In this document: one piece after another, positions 42,681 through 51,533 of the stretch | How positions within the stretch are numbered: position 1 is the first letter of the stretch | Layout: the number at the start of each line of letters is the position of its first letter | DNA from: NORP309 sp045107085 | Lineage (GTDB): Bacteria; Pseudomonadota; Gammaproteobacteria; Xanthomonadales; Marinicellaceae | Assembly: GCA_045107085.1 (NCBI GenBank) | Contig: JBGCFT010000049.1 | Location: 1 to 56,224, forward strand | Length of the DNA stretch: 56,224 nt | Direction of reading: 5' to 3' | The notes under the pieces: generated by a model | What the model saw: only the letters and a program-made list of their open reading frames with translations | Told to the model about the DNA's origin: nothing | Database searches by the model: none | Position numbers and translations under genes: made by a program

Positions 42681-43873
42681 ATGAAAGCCGAAAAAATATT
42701 TTGATTTTGGGTGCCACTGGCTCTATCGGCGATAGTACCCTAGATATTATTTCAAGACATCCTGATCGGTTTAAAATATTTGCCTTAACTGGTCATTCGA
42801 ATATTCAAAAATTGGTTAAACTCTGTGAAAAATTTAAACCAAAATATGTTATCAGTTCAGATGAAAAAAATTATACTACTCTCAAAAATCTTCTGTCTAA
42901 GTTAGATACTAAAGTTTTATCTGGCGAAGATAGCTTATTGCAACTGTGTCAAATGAACGAAATAGACATGGTTGTTGCTGGAATTGTTGGCAGCGCTGGG
43001 ATGAAACCTGTTTTAGCTGCTCTTGAGGCTGGAAAAGATTTGTTACTCGCCAACAAAGAAGCCCTTGTTATGGCAGGTGATCTTGTTATGCAAGCTGCCA
43101 AAAAAAATAAGGCCAACATAATACCTCTTGATAGTGAACACAATGCTATTTATCAATGTTTAACTGATTCCTATAAAGTGGGTGACACACCACAGGATAT
43201 TGAGAAAATCATATTAACTGCATCAGGTGGGCCGTTTTGGAAAAAAGACTTAAACACTTTTAATGAAATCACTCCCGCCATGGCTTGTGCCCATCCCAAT
43301 TGGGATATGGGCAGAAAAATATCAGTTGATTCTGCTACTCTGATGAATAAAGGACTTGAGGTTATTGAAGCACATTGGTTATTTAACCTGTCCGTTGATA
43401 AAATAGATGTACACGTTCATCCTCAAAGTATTATACATTCAATGGTTTGTTATATAGATGGTTCAATTTTGGCACAATTAGGTGAACCAGATATGCGCAT
43501 TCCCATAGCGTATGGTCTTGGTTTGAGACAAAGAATTAAATCAGGTGCCAGTTTAATTGACTTACTTGTGAACAATGAATTGCAATTTTTACCACCTGAT
43601 TATAAAAAATTTCCTTGCTTGAAATTGGCACAAGATGCAATAAAAAGTGGTGGAACTTCTATGGCTATTCTCAATAGTGCCAATGAATCCAGTGTTGAAG
43701 CTTTTTTAAATCAGCAAATACCTTTTACTGCCATAGCAGAAATCAATGCAAAAATTATGAATCAATCTGCTGTTGAAAATGTAGAAAATGTTGAACAATT
43801 AATTGAATTGGATCATAAGGTTCGAATACAAACGCATGAATTAATAAAAAATTGGAGTAAGAGAAGTGCTTGA
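42677..43873 (+). CDS. dxr: 1-deoxy-D-xylulose-5-phosphate reductoisomerase
   Basis: Dxr (IspC) makes MEP from DXP in isoprenoid synthesis, using NADPH and a divalent metal. The 398 residues match E. coli. Motifs: GATGSIGDSTLDI (NADPH), LANKEALVMAG, PLDSEHNAI (metal site) and ASGGPFW, HPNWDMGRKISVDSATLMNKGLE in parts. Isoprenoids from this gene feed UppS two genes upstream. It overlaps cdsA and rseP by 4 and 8 bases. Confidence 0.98.
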   Translation: MNESRKNILILGATGSIGDSTLDIISRHPDRFKIFALTGHSNIQKLVKLCEKFKPKYVISSDEKNYTTLKNLLSKLDTKVLSGEDSLLQLCQMNEIDMVVAGIVGSAGMKPVLAALEAGKDLLLANKEALVMAGDLVMQAAKKNKANIIPLDSEHNAIYQCLTDSYKVGDTPQDIEKIILTASGGPFWKKDLNTFNEITPAMACAHPNWDMGRKISVDSATLMNKGLEVIEAHWLFNLSVDKIDVHVHPQSIIHSMVCYIDGSILAQLGEPDMRIPIAYGLGLRQRIKSGASLIDLLVNNELQFLPPDYKKFPCLKLAQDAIKSGGTSMAILNSANESSVEAFLNQQIPFTAIAEINAKIMNQSAVENVENVEQLIELDHKVRIQTHELIKNWSKRSA

Positions 43874-45239
43874 GTTTATCAGTTCAGTTTGGTGGATGAT
43901 TGTGACATTGGGAGTATTGGTCACTTTTCATGAATATGGACATTTCTGGATGGCACGTCGGTTCAATATAAAAGTATTGAATTTTAATGTGGGTTTTGGA
44001 AAATCAGTTTGGTCAAGACAAGACAAACATGGCACAACTTATGCTCTTTCTCCCATCCCATTGGGTGGTTATGTCAAAATGTTAGATACACGTGATCCAG
44101 ATGTTTACATTTCCGAAAAAGACATGCACCTGACTTATAACTCTAAACCCATTTGGCAACGGGCTTTGGTCATGTTAGCAGGACCAGTTTTTAACTTTAT
44201 TCTGGCTATTCTTGTGTTTTGGATGATGTTTGTTTATGGAAAAGTTGAAATTCGACCCACTTTGGCTGAACCAACAAATATAATGCTTGTTTCTGGAGCT
44301 CAAGATAAAGATCAAATTTTTAGTCTTAATGGATATGAGATTGATACCTGGCAAGATGTTTCTTTAGAATTAATCACCAATGGTTTAGACCGTCGAGACA
44401 TAGACATGTCAGTGATTAGAAAAAATGGGGAACAGCACAACCTCATTCTTAAACTATCTCAATTGCCCGAAGGCATCGAAGAATCTGAAATGATTGATGA
44501 GATTGGTGTCAAGGCTTGGCGAGTTCCAAGGCCTAATATTGTTAGTTCTGTGTCAGAAGGGTACCCAGCTGCTTTGGCTGGAGTGAGGGTAGGTGATCAA
44601 ATACTATCTGTTAATGAAGAGTTAACAAATGATTGGTATGATGTTGTTGCTATGCTTAATAAACACATATCTGGTGAATTAAAACTTAAGATTTTACGAA
44701 ATAATAATACTTTAGATGTTACCATTGCGCAAGCTGTTCAAGACCAGACAGATTCTTCTAGAAGAATCATTGGAATTGGAGCACCTGAAGTAGATAATGA
44801 ATCAATTGATTATTATAATTCTCTCATTTTTAATAATTCATATGGATTTTTTGAAGCGATACCAGTAGCAATTAATGAGACGTGGAGAATGATTTCATTA
44901 TCTGTTAACATGATGGGCAAAATTGTTACGGGAAAAGCTTCGTTAGAAAATATATCTGGGCCAATTACGATTGCTCAAGTTGCCAATGATTCTGCATCTA
45001 GAGGAGTGGCTTGGTTTTTGGGTTTTTTGGGTTTAGTTAGTCTCAGTTTGGGGATAATTAACTTGTTACCAATACCTCTGTTAGATGGAGGGCAATTGCT
45101 GTTTTTACTATTTGAAAAGATAAAAGGCAGTCCTCTATCAGAAGATTTTCAATTGAAAGGACAAACAGTAGGCATTCTTTTTCTACTTAGTTTCATGTCA
45201 ATTGCATTTTATAACGACATTTTAAGGCTAGTGTCTTAA
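43866..45239 (+). CDS. rseP: Site-2 intramembrane metalloprotease RseP
   Basis: RseP cuts RseA inside the membrane to free sigma-E and removes signal-peptide remnants. The 457 residues carry HEYGH (H22, E23, H26) in the first helix, two PDZ domains (about 125-205 and 215-300) and the third metal ligand in NLLPIPLLDGGQ. The start is GTG at 43866, overlapping dxr. Its substrate RseA is encoded at 17447 in this same window. Confidence 0.96.
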   Translation: MLEFISSVWWMIVTLGVLVTFHEYGHFWMARRFNIKVLNFNVGFGKSVWSRQDKHGTTYALSPIPLGGYVKMLDTRDPDVYISEKDMHLTYNSKPIWQRALVMLAGPVFNFILAILVFWMMFVYGKVEIRPTLAEPTNIMLVSGAQDKDQIFSLNGYEIDTWQDVSLELITNGLDRRDIDMSVIRKNGEQHNLILKLSQLPEGIEESEMIDEIGVKAWRVPRPNIVSSVSEGYPAALAGVRVGDQILSVNEELTNDWYDVVAMLNKHISGELKLKILRNNNTLDVTIAQAVQDQTDSSRRIIGIGAPEVDNESIDYYNSLIFNNSYGFFEAIPVAINETWRMISLSVNMMGKIVTGKASLENISGPITIAQVANDSASRGVAWFLGFLGLVSLSLGIINLLPIPLLDGGQLLFLLFEKIKGSPLSEDFQLKGQTVGILFLLSFMSIAFYNDILRLVS

Positions 45240-45264
45240 AATAGTCGACTGAATATTATACTGT

Positions 45265-45283
45265 GAAAGTTCTGGGAACTTTC
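45265..45283. other. Short perfect palindrome ahead of bamA
   Basis: GAAAGTTC (45265-45272), TGG, GAACTTTC (45276-45283). The right arm includes GGAACTT (45275-45281), the ideal sigma-E -35, but no GTC-type -10 follows at 15 or 16 bases. It may be a weak hairpin, operator or remnant promoter. Confidence 0.45.
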
Positions 45284-45308
45284 TTAATTTGAATAAAAAG
45301 AAAAAAAT

Positions 45309-47780
45309 ATGATGAGATCATTTATACTATTTGCATTGTTAAGTTTATCAACCGTATCAACAGCAATGGAGACATTTGTTGTTGAAGACATAAGGTTAAA
45401 TGGAGCTGAAAGAATATCGCATGGAACAATATTTACTTATCTTCCAATAGAAAAAGGTGATAAAGCCACAGCAAGAAACATTTCAAGATCTATAAAATCA
45501 CTCTTTCGCACAGGATATTTTAGTGACGTTAAAATGTTAAGAGATGGAAACGTACTGGTTATTCAGGTAATAGAAAGACCAGCAATAGCTTCAATTGCAA
45601 TAGACGGTAATAAAGCCATAAAAACAGAAGAGTTGATTAAAGGCTTAAGAGACATAGGACTAGTTGAAGGAGAAGTATTTGATAAGTTGCAATTAGATAG
45701 AGTTCAAAATGAGTTAACTAGACAGTATTTTTCTAGAGGAAAATATAATGTAGTTGTTGATGCCAAAGTTAAAGAATTAGACAGAAATCGCGTCAGAGTC
45801 AATATTGAAATTGAAGAAGGAAAAGCGGCTAAAATCAAACACATTAAAATTGTTGGTAATACAGTATTTACTGATGAAGAGCTCATTGATACTTTTGAAT
45901 CTGGAACCACCAATTTTCTTTCTTGGTACTCATCTGATGATCAATACTCAAAAGAGAAACTTAATGGTGACTTAGAAGAATTGAAATCTTACTACATGGA
46001 TCGTGGCTATGTTGATTTTAATGTCGAATCTGTACAAGTAACAATAAGTGACGATAAAAAAGATATTTATATCACAGCTAATATTGAAGAAGGCGAGCCT
46101 TACACTTTTGGTGAAATGAAAGTTACAGGTGAAATGGTCATTGAAAAGGCAACATTCGAACGCTTGATTGTGACTTCTTCAGGTTCGCCATTTGCAAGAA
46201 ATTTGACAGAATTAACAGCCGAAAGAATGAAAATTTTGTTAGGTAATTTGGGTTATGCTTTTGCTGAAATAACGCCTATTCCAGAAACCAATAAAGAAGA
46301 TGCTACAGTAGATATGACTTATTTTATAAACCCTGGCAAAAGAGTTTATATAAGAAATATCAATTTTTTAGGTAACATCAAAACCAAAGATGAAGTATTA
46401 AGGCGTGAATTAAGACAGTTTGAAGGCGGTTGGTATTCAAAATCTTTAGTAGAACGTTCCAAAATTAGATTGCAACAGAAACCATATTTTGAAGAGGTTA
46501 ATATTGAGACGCCCAGAGTACCTGGAAGTGACGATCAAGTAGATGTCATTGTAACAGTCAAAGAGCGTAATTCTGGTCAATTTACTTTCTCTGTCGGATT
46601 TTCACAAGTCAGTGGTGTTAATACAGCTATATCAGTTGCCCTACAAAATGTAATGGGAACTGGGAACGCACTATCATTTGCAATCAATAACAGCAGTTTC
46701 TTTAAACAGTTGAACGTGTTTTATGAAAACCCCTATTATACTGATGATGGTATTTCTAGAGGGTTTAGTATGAAATATTCTACCTCTAATTTTGGTGAAG
46801 CCAATATTGCTCGATTTAGCTCAAGTAATGGTAGTGTAGGCACACAAATGAGTTTCCCTATTTCGGAATACGATAGAATTTTTACCAGTTTAGCCTACGA
46901 AAGAATAAATGTTAAAGCCTTTTTGGGTTCTACTGCACCGCTTATATTTTCTGATTTGTGTGAACTGGGTGGCTATACATTCACAACTCAGCCATCACTT
47001 CCAATCGGTGTTGATTGGAATGGTATAGATTGTTTGCCAGAAGGTGCTAATGTTTTGGTTCCTCCTACAAATCCTGAAGGTGTGAGACCAGGTACTTTAA
47101 TACCGTTTGAAGTCAGAAGATCTTTTACATTCTATAAAGCTGAAGCCAGATGGTCAAGAGATAGCCGTAACAGATTTTTTAATCCAACACGAGGTTCATT
47201 TTACCGTTTAGGTGCTGAATTTGCTCTACCAGGCAGTACTGCTCAATTCTATAAACTCACTGCTAAAACGAATAAATTATTCCCATTAACACAAAATCTA
47301 ACACTGTCTTTAAGTGGTGAAATTGGTTTTGGTGATGGTTATTCTAGTACCAATGGTTTACCCTTCTTTGAAAACTTTTTTGCAGGTGGGGTTCAGTCTG
47401 TCCGTGGTTACAGGGATAATACTCTGGGTCCTAAATCTAGCATTACAGGAAACTTCGGTTCGGATGACTTACCATTGACTTCTCGAGAAGGTGATCCAGT
47501 TGGTGGAGCTTTGAAAACTGTTGGGTCTGTTGAACTAGTCTTTCCAACACCGTTTGGTAAGTCAGCAAACTCAGCCAGATTAGCTTGGTTCTGGGATTTT
47601 GGTAATGTATTTGATAATTCAAATGATTTTGAGGCCCGAGAATTTAGACACTCAACTGGTATAGCTCTTAAATGGCAAGCACCCGTTGGTCCTATTATTA
47701 TAAACTTTGCATTGCCATTTAATGATGATAAATTTGATGATACTGAATCAATACAATTTGCATTCGGAAACACATTCTGA
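45309..47780 (+). CDS. bamA: Outer-membrane assembly factor BamA
   Basis: BamA folds and inserts outer-membrane beta-barrels. The 823-residue precursor has a signal peptide (about 1-19), five POTRA domains (about 20-420) and a 16-strand Omp85 barrel ending in the phenylalanine signature (AFGNTF). The conserved loop-6 VRGY motif is in GGVQSVRGYRDNTLGP. An extended loop near residues 545-600 has two cysteines (C551, C575). ATG 45309 or the next codon ATG 45312 may be the start. It follows rseP and precedes skp, as usual. Confidence 0.97.
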   Translation: MMRSFILFALLSLSTVSTAMETFVVEDIRLNGAERISHGTIFTYLPIEKGDKATARNISRSIKSLFRTGYFSDVKMLRDGNVLVIQVIERPAIASIAIDGNKAIKTEELIKGLRDIGLVEGEVFDKLQLDRVQNELTRQYFSRGKYNVVVDAKVKELDRNRVRVNIEIEEGKAAKIKHIKIVGNTVFTDEELIDTFESGTTNFLSWYSSDDQYSKEKLNGDLEELKSYYMDRGYVDFNVESVQVTISDDKKDIYITANIEEGEPYTFGEMKVTGEMVIEKATFERLIVTSSGSPFARNLTELTAERMKILLGNLGYAFAEITPIPETNKEDATVDMTYFINPGKRVYIRNINFLGNIKTKDEVLRRELRQFEGGWYSKSLVERSKIRLQQKPYFEEVNIETPRVPGSDDQVDVIVTVKERNSGQFTFSVGFSQVSGVNTAISVALQNVMGTGNALSFAINNSSFFKQLNVFYENPYYTDDGISRGFSMKYSTSNFGEANIARFSSSNGSVGTQMSFPISEYDRIFTSLAYERINVKAFLGSTAPLIFSDLCELGGYTFTTQPSLPIGVDWNGIDCLPEGANVLVPPTNPEGVRPGTLIPFEVRRSFTFYKAEARWSRDSRNRFFNPTRGSFYRLGAEFALPGSTAQFYKLTAKTNKLFPLTQNLTLSLSGEIGFGDGYSSTNGLPFFENFFAGGVQSVRGYRDNTLGPKSSITGNFGSDDLPLTSREGDPVGGALKTVGSVELVFPTPFGKSANSARLAWFWDFGNVFDNSNDFEAREFRHSTGIALKWQAPVGPIIINFALPFNDDKFDDTESIQFAFGNTF

Positions 47781-47794
47781 TTAAATAATATGGT

Positions 47795-48322
47795 ATGAAG
47801 TCTTATAGTTTTCCAAAGGTCAAATATTTAGTCGTATTAATACTATTAATATGCACCTTTAGTGCAGTAAACGCTGAAGGAAAGATTGGATTTGTTGATA
47901 TGGAAACTTTAATCAATAACTCACCTCAAATACGAGCGGCTCAATCATCAATTTCTCAAGAGTTTGAGGTTCAATATTCGGATATCGAACAAAAGGAATC
48001 AGATTTAAAACTGCTTGAAAATCGAATTACAAAAGATGGCGCCATCATGACTCTTTCCGAATTAAGTCAATTACAGGAAAGAGCAAGAATCTTAGACAGA
48101 CAAGTAAGAAGAGCCAAGGAAGATTTAAAAGATGCCATCAGTATCAGAAACAATCAAGTGCTAAGCACTATTCAAAATGAGTTAAATGACATTGTCACCC
48201 AGTATGCAAAGGACAATGGTTACGATGCGATCTTAATTAATGCCATACTATATGTCAGTGACGAGATGGATATCACTCAGGAAATTCTTCAAATACTTAA
48301 AGATAAGATTGATGAAAGTTAG
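47795..48322 (+). CDS. skp: Periplasmic chaperone Skp (OmpH family)
   Basis: Skp is a trimeric chaperone that holds unfolded outer-membrane proteins for BamA. The 175 residues have a signal peptide (about 1-28, ending VNA), the GKIGFVDMETLINNSP strand segment, a long coiled-coil stretch (about 50-130) and the closing strand. The 3' end overlaps lpxD by 11 bases. Confidence 0.92.
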   Translation: MKSYSFPKVKYLVVLILLICTFSAVNAEGKIGFVDMETLINNSPQIRAAQSSISQEFEVQYSDIEQKESDLKLLENRITKDGAIMTLSELSQLQERARILDRQVRRAKEDLKDAISIRNNQVLSTIQNELNDIVTQYAKDNGYDAILINAILYVSDEMDITQEILQILKDKIDES

Positions 48323-49328
48323 TTTATCTAAACTGGCAGAAAAGTTTAATCTCAAACTTGACGGAAATGGTAGCTTAATCATAAGTGGCGTTGCTCCACT
48401 TAACAAAGCCAATAAAAACCAGCTGAGTTTTTTAGCCAATTCAAAGTACACTTCTCAATTAAAAGACTCTAATGCTGGTGTTATTATTGTTTCTGAAAGT
48501 ATGAAAGCTGATTATCAAGGCAATAAACTCATTGCCAATGATCCTTATGTCGCTTTTGCTAAAGTGGCAAGTTTATTTCAAAACAGTAATCAAAGCTTTA
48601 CAGGTATTCATGAAACTGCAGTTATTGCAAAATCTGCTCAGGTTGAAAAAGGTGTAACTATTGGTCCTTTTAGTATTATTGGAGAAAACAGCATTATTCA
48701 ATCTGGGACAGTGCTTGAAGCCAGAGCAACTATTGGAAACAACTGTAAAATCGGATCAGATTGTTTAATAAAAGCCAATGTAGTTGTGTCATATAATTGT
48801 TCGATTGGTAACAGAGTTATTATTCATCCAGGAGCAATCATTGGAGCAGATGGATTTGGTTTAGCACGAGAAGATAAGGGTTGGATTAAAGTGCCACAAT
48901 TAGGAGCCGTTAAGATTGGTAATGATTGTGAAATTGGTGCCAATACAACCATTGATAGGGGAACCATGGAAGATACCATACTTGAAGATGATGTCAGGTT
49001 AGATAATCAAATACAAATAGCGCATAATGTCTTTATAGGTAAACACACTGTTATGGCGGGATGTTCAGCCGTTGCCGGATCTGCTAAAATTGGAAAAAAT
49101 TGCTTAATTGGTGGTGGTGTTGGCATCATTGGACACTTAGAAGTGTGTGATGGTGTAACATTACAGTCAATGGCATTGGTCACTCGATCAATCAAAAGAC
49201 CAGGTAGTTATAGTTCAGTTGCGCCTATTCAAGAAACACATGAATGGCGAAAAAGTGCAGTAAGAATAAAACAATTAGATAAAATAGCAAAACGGGTTGC
49301 TATATTAGAAAAAAAGATAAGAGAGTAA
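48312..49328 (+). CDS. lpxD: UDP-3-O-(3-hydroxyacyl)glucosamine N-acyltransferase
   Basis: LpxD adds the second hydroxyacyl chain in lipid A synthesis. I start it at ATG 48312 (MKVSLSKLAEKF), giving 338 residues, close to E. coli's 341; an earlier ATG at 48240 would put 24 unrelated residues on the front and overlap skp by 83 bases. Left-handed beta-helix hexapeptide repeats run from about 100 to 300; catalytic histidine lies in IQIAHNVFIG. It is followed by fabZ after 3 bases. Confidence 0.96.
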   Translation: MKVSLSKLAEKFNLKLDGNGSLIISGVAPLNKANKNQLSFLANSKYTSQLKDSNAGVIIVSESMKADYQGNKLIANDPYVAFAKVASLFQNSNQSFTGIHETAVIAKSAQVEKGVTIGPFSIIGENSIIQSGTVLEARATIGNNCKIGSDCLIKANVVVSYNCSIGNRVIIHPGAIIGADGFGLAREDKGWIKVPQLGAVKIGNDCEIGANTTIDRGTMEDTILEDDVRLDNQIQIAHNVFIGKHTVMAGCSAVAGSAKIGKNCLIGGGVGIIGHLEVCDGVTLQSMALVTRSIKRPGSYSSVAPIQETHEWRKSAVRIKQLDKIAKRVAILEKKIRE

Positions 49329-49331
49329 TCA

Positions 49332-49793
49332 ATGACAGAAGAAAATAACACACTCGATACGGTAGAAGTTGAGAAAATATTAAAATTATTGCCACACAGG
49401 TATCCATTTCTATTGGTAGATCGTGTAATAGATTACAAGTTAGGTGAACACCTAACCGCGATAAAGAATGTCACATTTAATGAACCCCATTTTAATGGAC
49501 ATTTTCCTGATCACCCTGTCATGCCTGGTGTATTAATTATTGAGGCAATGGCTCAAGCCTCAGGTATTCTATCAAGATTGGCGATTGGTGAATTAAAAGA
49601 TAAGGACGACATCTTTTATTTAGTTAAAGTAGATAAAGCAAAATTCACCAAAACAGTGATACCAGGTGATCAATTACACCTATGTGTCTCTATTAAAAGA
49701 AAAATGCGCAATATGGTTCAGTATATCTGTCAAGCAAAAGTTGATGGTAAAGTTGTCGCCAAAGCTGAATTATTGTGTGCCAGTAAAAGTTAA
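49332..49793 (+). CDS. fabZ: 3-hydroxyacyl-ACP dehydratase FabZ
   Basis: FabZ dehydrates 3-hydroxyacyl-ACP in fatty-acid elongation and competes with LpxA/LpxD for hydroxyacyl-ACP. The 153-residue hot-dog protein has LPHRYPFLLVDRV, and the catalytic histidine and glutamate in NGHFPDHPVMPGVLIIEAMAQ (in parts). It sits between lpxD and lpxA, 2 bases before lpxA. Confidence 0.97.
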   Translation: MTEENNTLDTVEVEKILKLLPHRYPFLLVDRVIDYKLGEHLTAIKNVTFNEPHFNGHFPDHPVMPGVLIIEAMAQASGILSRLAIGELKDKDDIFYLVKVDKAKFTKTVIPGDQLHLCVSIKRKMRNMVQYICQAKVDGKVVAKAELLCASKS

Positions 49794-49795
49794 CC

Positions 49796-50575
49796 ATGAG
49801 TGCATTAATCCATAAAACTGCCATTATTGATGCCAATGCTAAAATAGCAGATGATGTTAAAATAGGCCCATATTCTATAATCGAAGAGGATGTTTCAATT
49901 GGAGCGGGTACTGAAATAAAATCACATGTTACCATTGCAAAACACACAGATATAGGACAAAACAATCGAATATTTCAATATGCCTCAATAGGTGAAGAGC
50001 CTCAAGATAAAAAATATGACAATGAACCAACACGGACGCTCATAGGTGATAATAATACCATTCGAGAATATGTGACGATAAACAGAGGCACCATTGATGA
50101 TAATTCAATAACTCGAATAGGCAATAATAACTGGATTATGGCTTATGTTCATATTGCTCACGATTGTATTCTGAAAGACAACATCATAATAGCCAATGGA
50201 ACAACCTTAGCTGGACATGTACATTTAGATGATTTTGTGATTTTGGGCGGTTTTACCAAACTCCATCAATTTTGCAGAATTGGCGCCCATGCTTTCACAG
50301 CCATGGATACAGGATTTCAAAAAGATTTACCGCCCTATGTTATGGCACAAGGTAATCCAGCTAAACCAAGAACAATAAATGCAGAAGGCTTGAAAAGACG
50401 AGGATTTAGCCAAGCAGAAATTTCAGCGATAAAAAAAGCATTCCGATTTCTGTATAAAAAAGACCTTAGATTAGAAGAAGCATTAATTGAAATGCAAACG
50501 TTAGCCAACGAGTTTAAAGCTGTTCAATTAATGATAGACTTCATTAAATCTAGCAATCGCAGTATAGTCAGATAA
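49796..50575 (+). CDS. lpxA: UDP-N-acetylglucosamine acyltransferase
   Basis: LpxA performs the first step of lipid A synthesis. The 259 residues have about 170 residues of hexapeptide repeats, the catalytic HIAHDC segment (His near 120), GGFTKLHQFCRIG and the helical C-terminal domain (GLKRRGFSQAEISAIKKAF). lpxB would normally follow; here a reverse-strand methyltransferase stands between them. Confidence 0.97.
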   Translation: MSALIHKTAIIDANAKIADDVKIGPYSIIEEDVSIGAGTEIKSHVTIAKHTDIGQNNRIFQYASIGEEPQDKKYDNEPTRTLIGDNNTIREYVTINRGTIDDNSITRIGNNNWIMAYVHIAHDCILKDNIIIANGTTLAGHVHLDDFVILGGFTKLHQFCRIGAHAFTAMDTGFQKDLPPYVMAQGNPAKPRTINAEGLKRRGFSQAEISAIKKAFRFLYKKDLRLEEALIEMQTLANEFKAVQLMIDFIKSSNRSIVR

Positions 50576-50594
50576 GTTTAGTGTATATCAAAAA

Positions 50595-51341
50595 TTAAAC
50601 TTTATACAAAGCAGAATAAACGTGACCTTCTGAACCATATTTATCGTGGAATTCTCTAATGACTTTTTTATCGTTTTCTGAAGGCGGAAAGTTATGAGGG
50701 AATATTTCTGTTCCTCTTGATTCTGTCACTTTATTTAATCCAGATTTTTCAAAATGTAAATCCAAAGTGTTCAAATTAATTGGCGCTTCATCAGGATCTT
50801 CTGCGTGCTGACTATAATGTCTATTTTTAACAATAGATTCTGCATTCCATTTGACCAATTCAGGAGGTTGTACAAAACTTGTCTCAATGGGTTCAGCGAT
50901 TAAAAATAATCCTTCGTGATTTAAACTCTGTTTAACTAAGATTAATGTTGCTTCAAATTCTTCTGGAGACAAGTGGTGAAGACAACCTACCATAGTAATT
51001 AAATCAAATTTTTTGTCAGTATTCTTTAAGAAATTAGATAAATCAGTTTGGATCAGTTCAACATTGGATAGTTTATTTTGTAAGCATTTGTGTTTGGCTT
51101 GCTTTAACATGCCAGGACTGTGATCTATCCCAATTACATTGTCATATTCACTGGCATATCGCACAAGCATGTGTCCTGTGCCGCAACCAATGTCTAACAT
51201 ATTATTGCGATTTTTCATGAAATCATTAAAGGGCTTGAATAATAAGTCATTGGCATAATCCCTTGGTTCAACGACGATAGCATCATATTCTGGAGCTATA
51301 ATTTCGTGGTAATCTATATCAATTTGGCTTCTTGATTTCAT
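50595..51341 (-). CDS. Class I SAM-dependent methyltransferase
   Basis: A 248-residue soluble protein with a Rossmann methyltransferase fold: motif I MLDIGCGTGHML (about 47-58), GIDHSPGMLKQAK (motif II acidic contact), IQTDLSN and MVGCLHHLSPEEF. The type (Methyltransf_11/25) is broad, and I cannot assign a substrate. It is on the opposite strand between lpxA and lpxB, 19 bases past lpxA, and begins 192 bases from lpxB, so it is a separate insertion and probably unrelated to lipid A. Confidence 0.8.
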   Translation of the reverse strand: MKSRSQIDIDYHEIIAPEYDAIVVEPRDYANDLLFKPFNDFMKNRNNMLDIGCGTGHMLVRYASEYDNVIGIDHSPGMLKQAKHKCLQNKLSNVELIQTDLSNFLKNTDKKFDLITMVGCLHHLSPEEFEATLILVKQSLNHEGLFLIAEPIETSFVQPPELVKWNAESIVKNRHYSQHAEDPDEAPINLNTLDLHFEKSGLNKVTESRGTEIFPHNFPPSENDKKVIREFHDKYGSEGHVYSALYKV

Positions 51342-51533
51342 TTTATTTATTAAAACGCATGAGTTAATTAAGACCAGTTATTATATTTTGTTCGTGAAAA
51401 TTAGGCAATATTAAGTTGCTGATCACATGAATAATGCTAAAACTAAAATAATTTTATAGGCACTACTTAAATAACAAAACATCGTTGAAAAATCATGTAA
51501 AATGGTAAATATTATCCTTGAATTTTTATAAAA

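Noticed and set aside
47408..47773. 121-residue reverse-strand reading frame in bamA
   Set aside because: It mirrors conserved barrel codons of BamA and has no start signal or recognisable domain.
48240..48311. Longer lpxD start at ATG 48240
   Set aside because: The 24 extra residues are out-of-frame reading of skp and unlike any LpxD.
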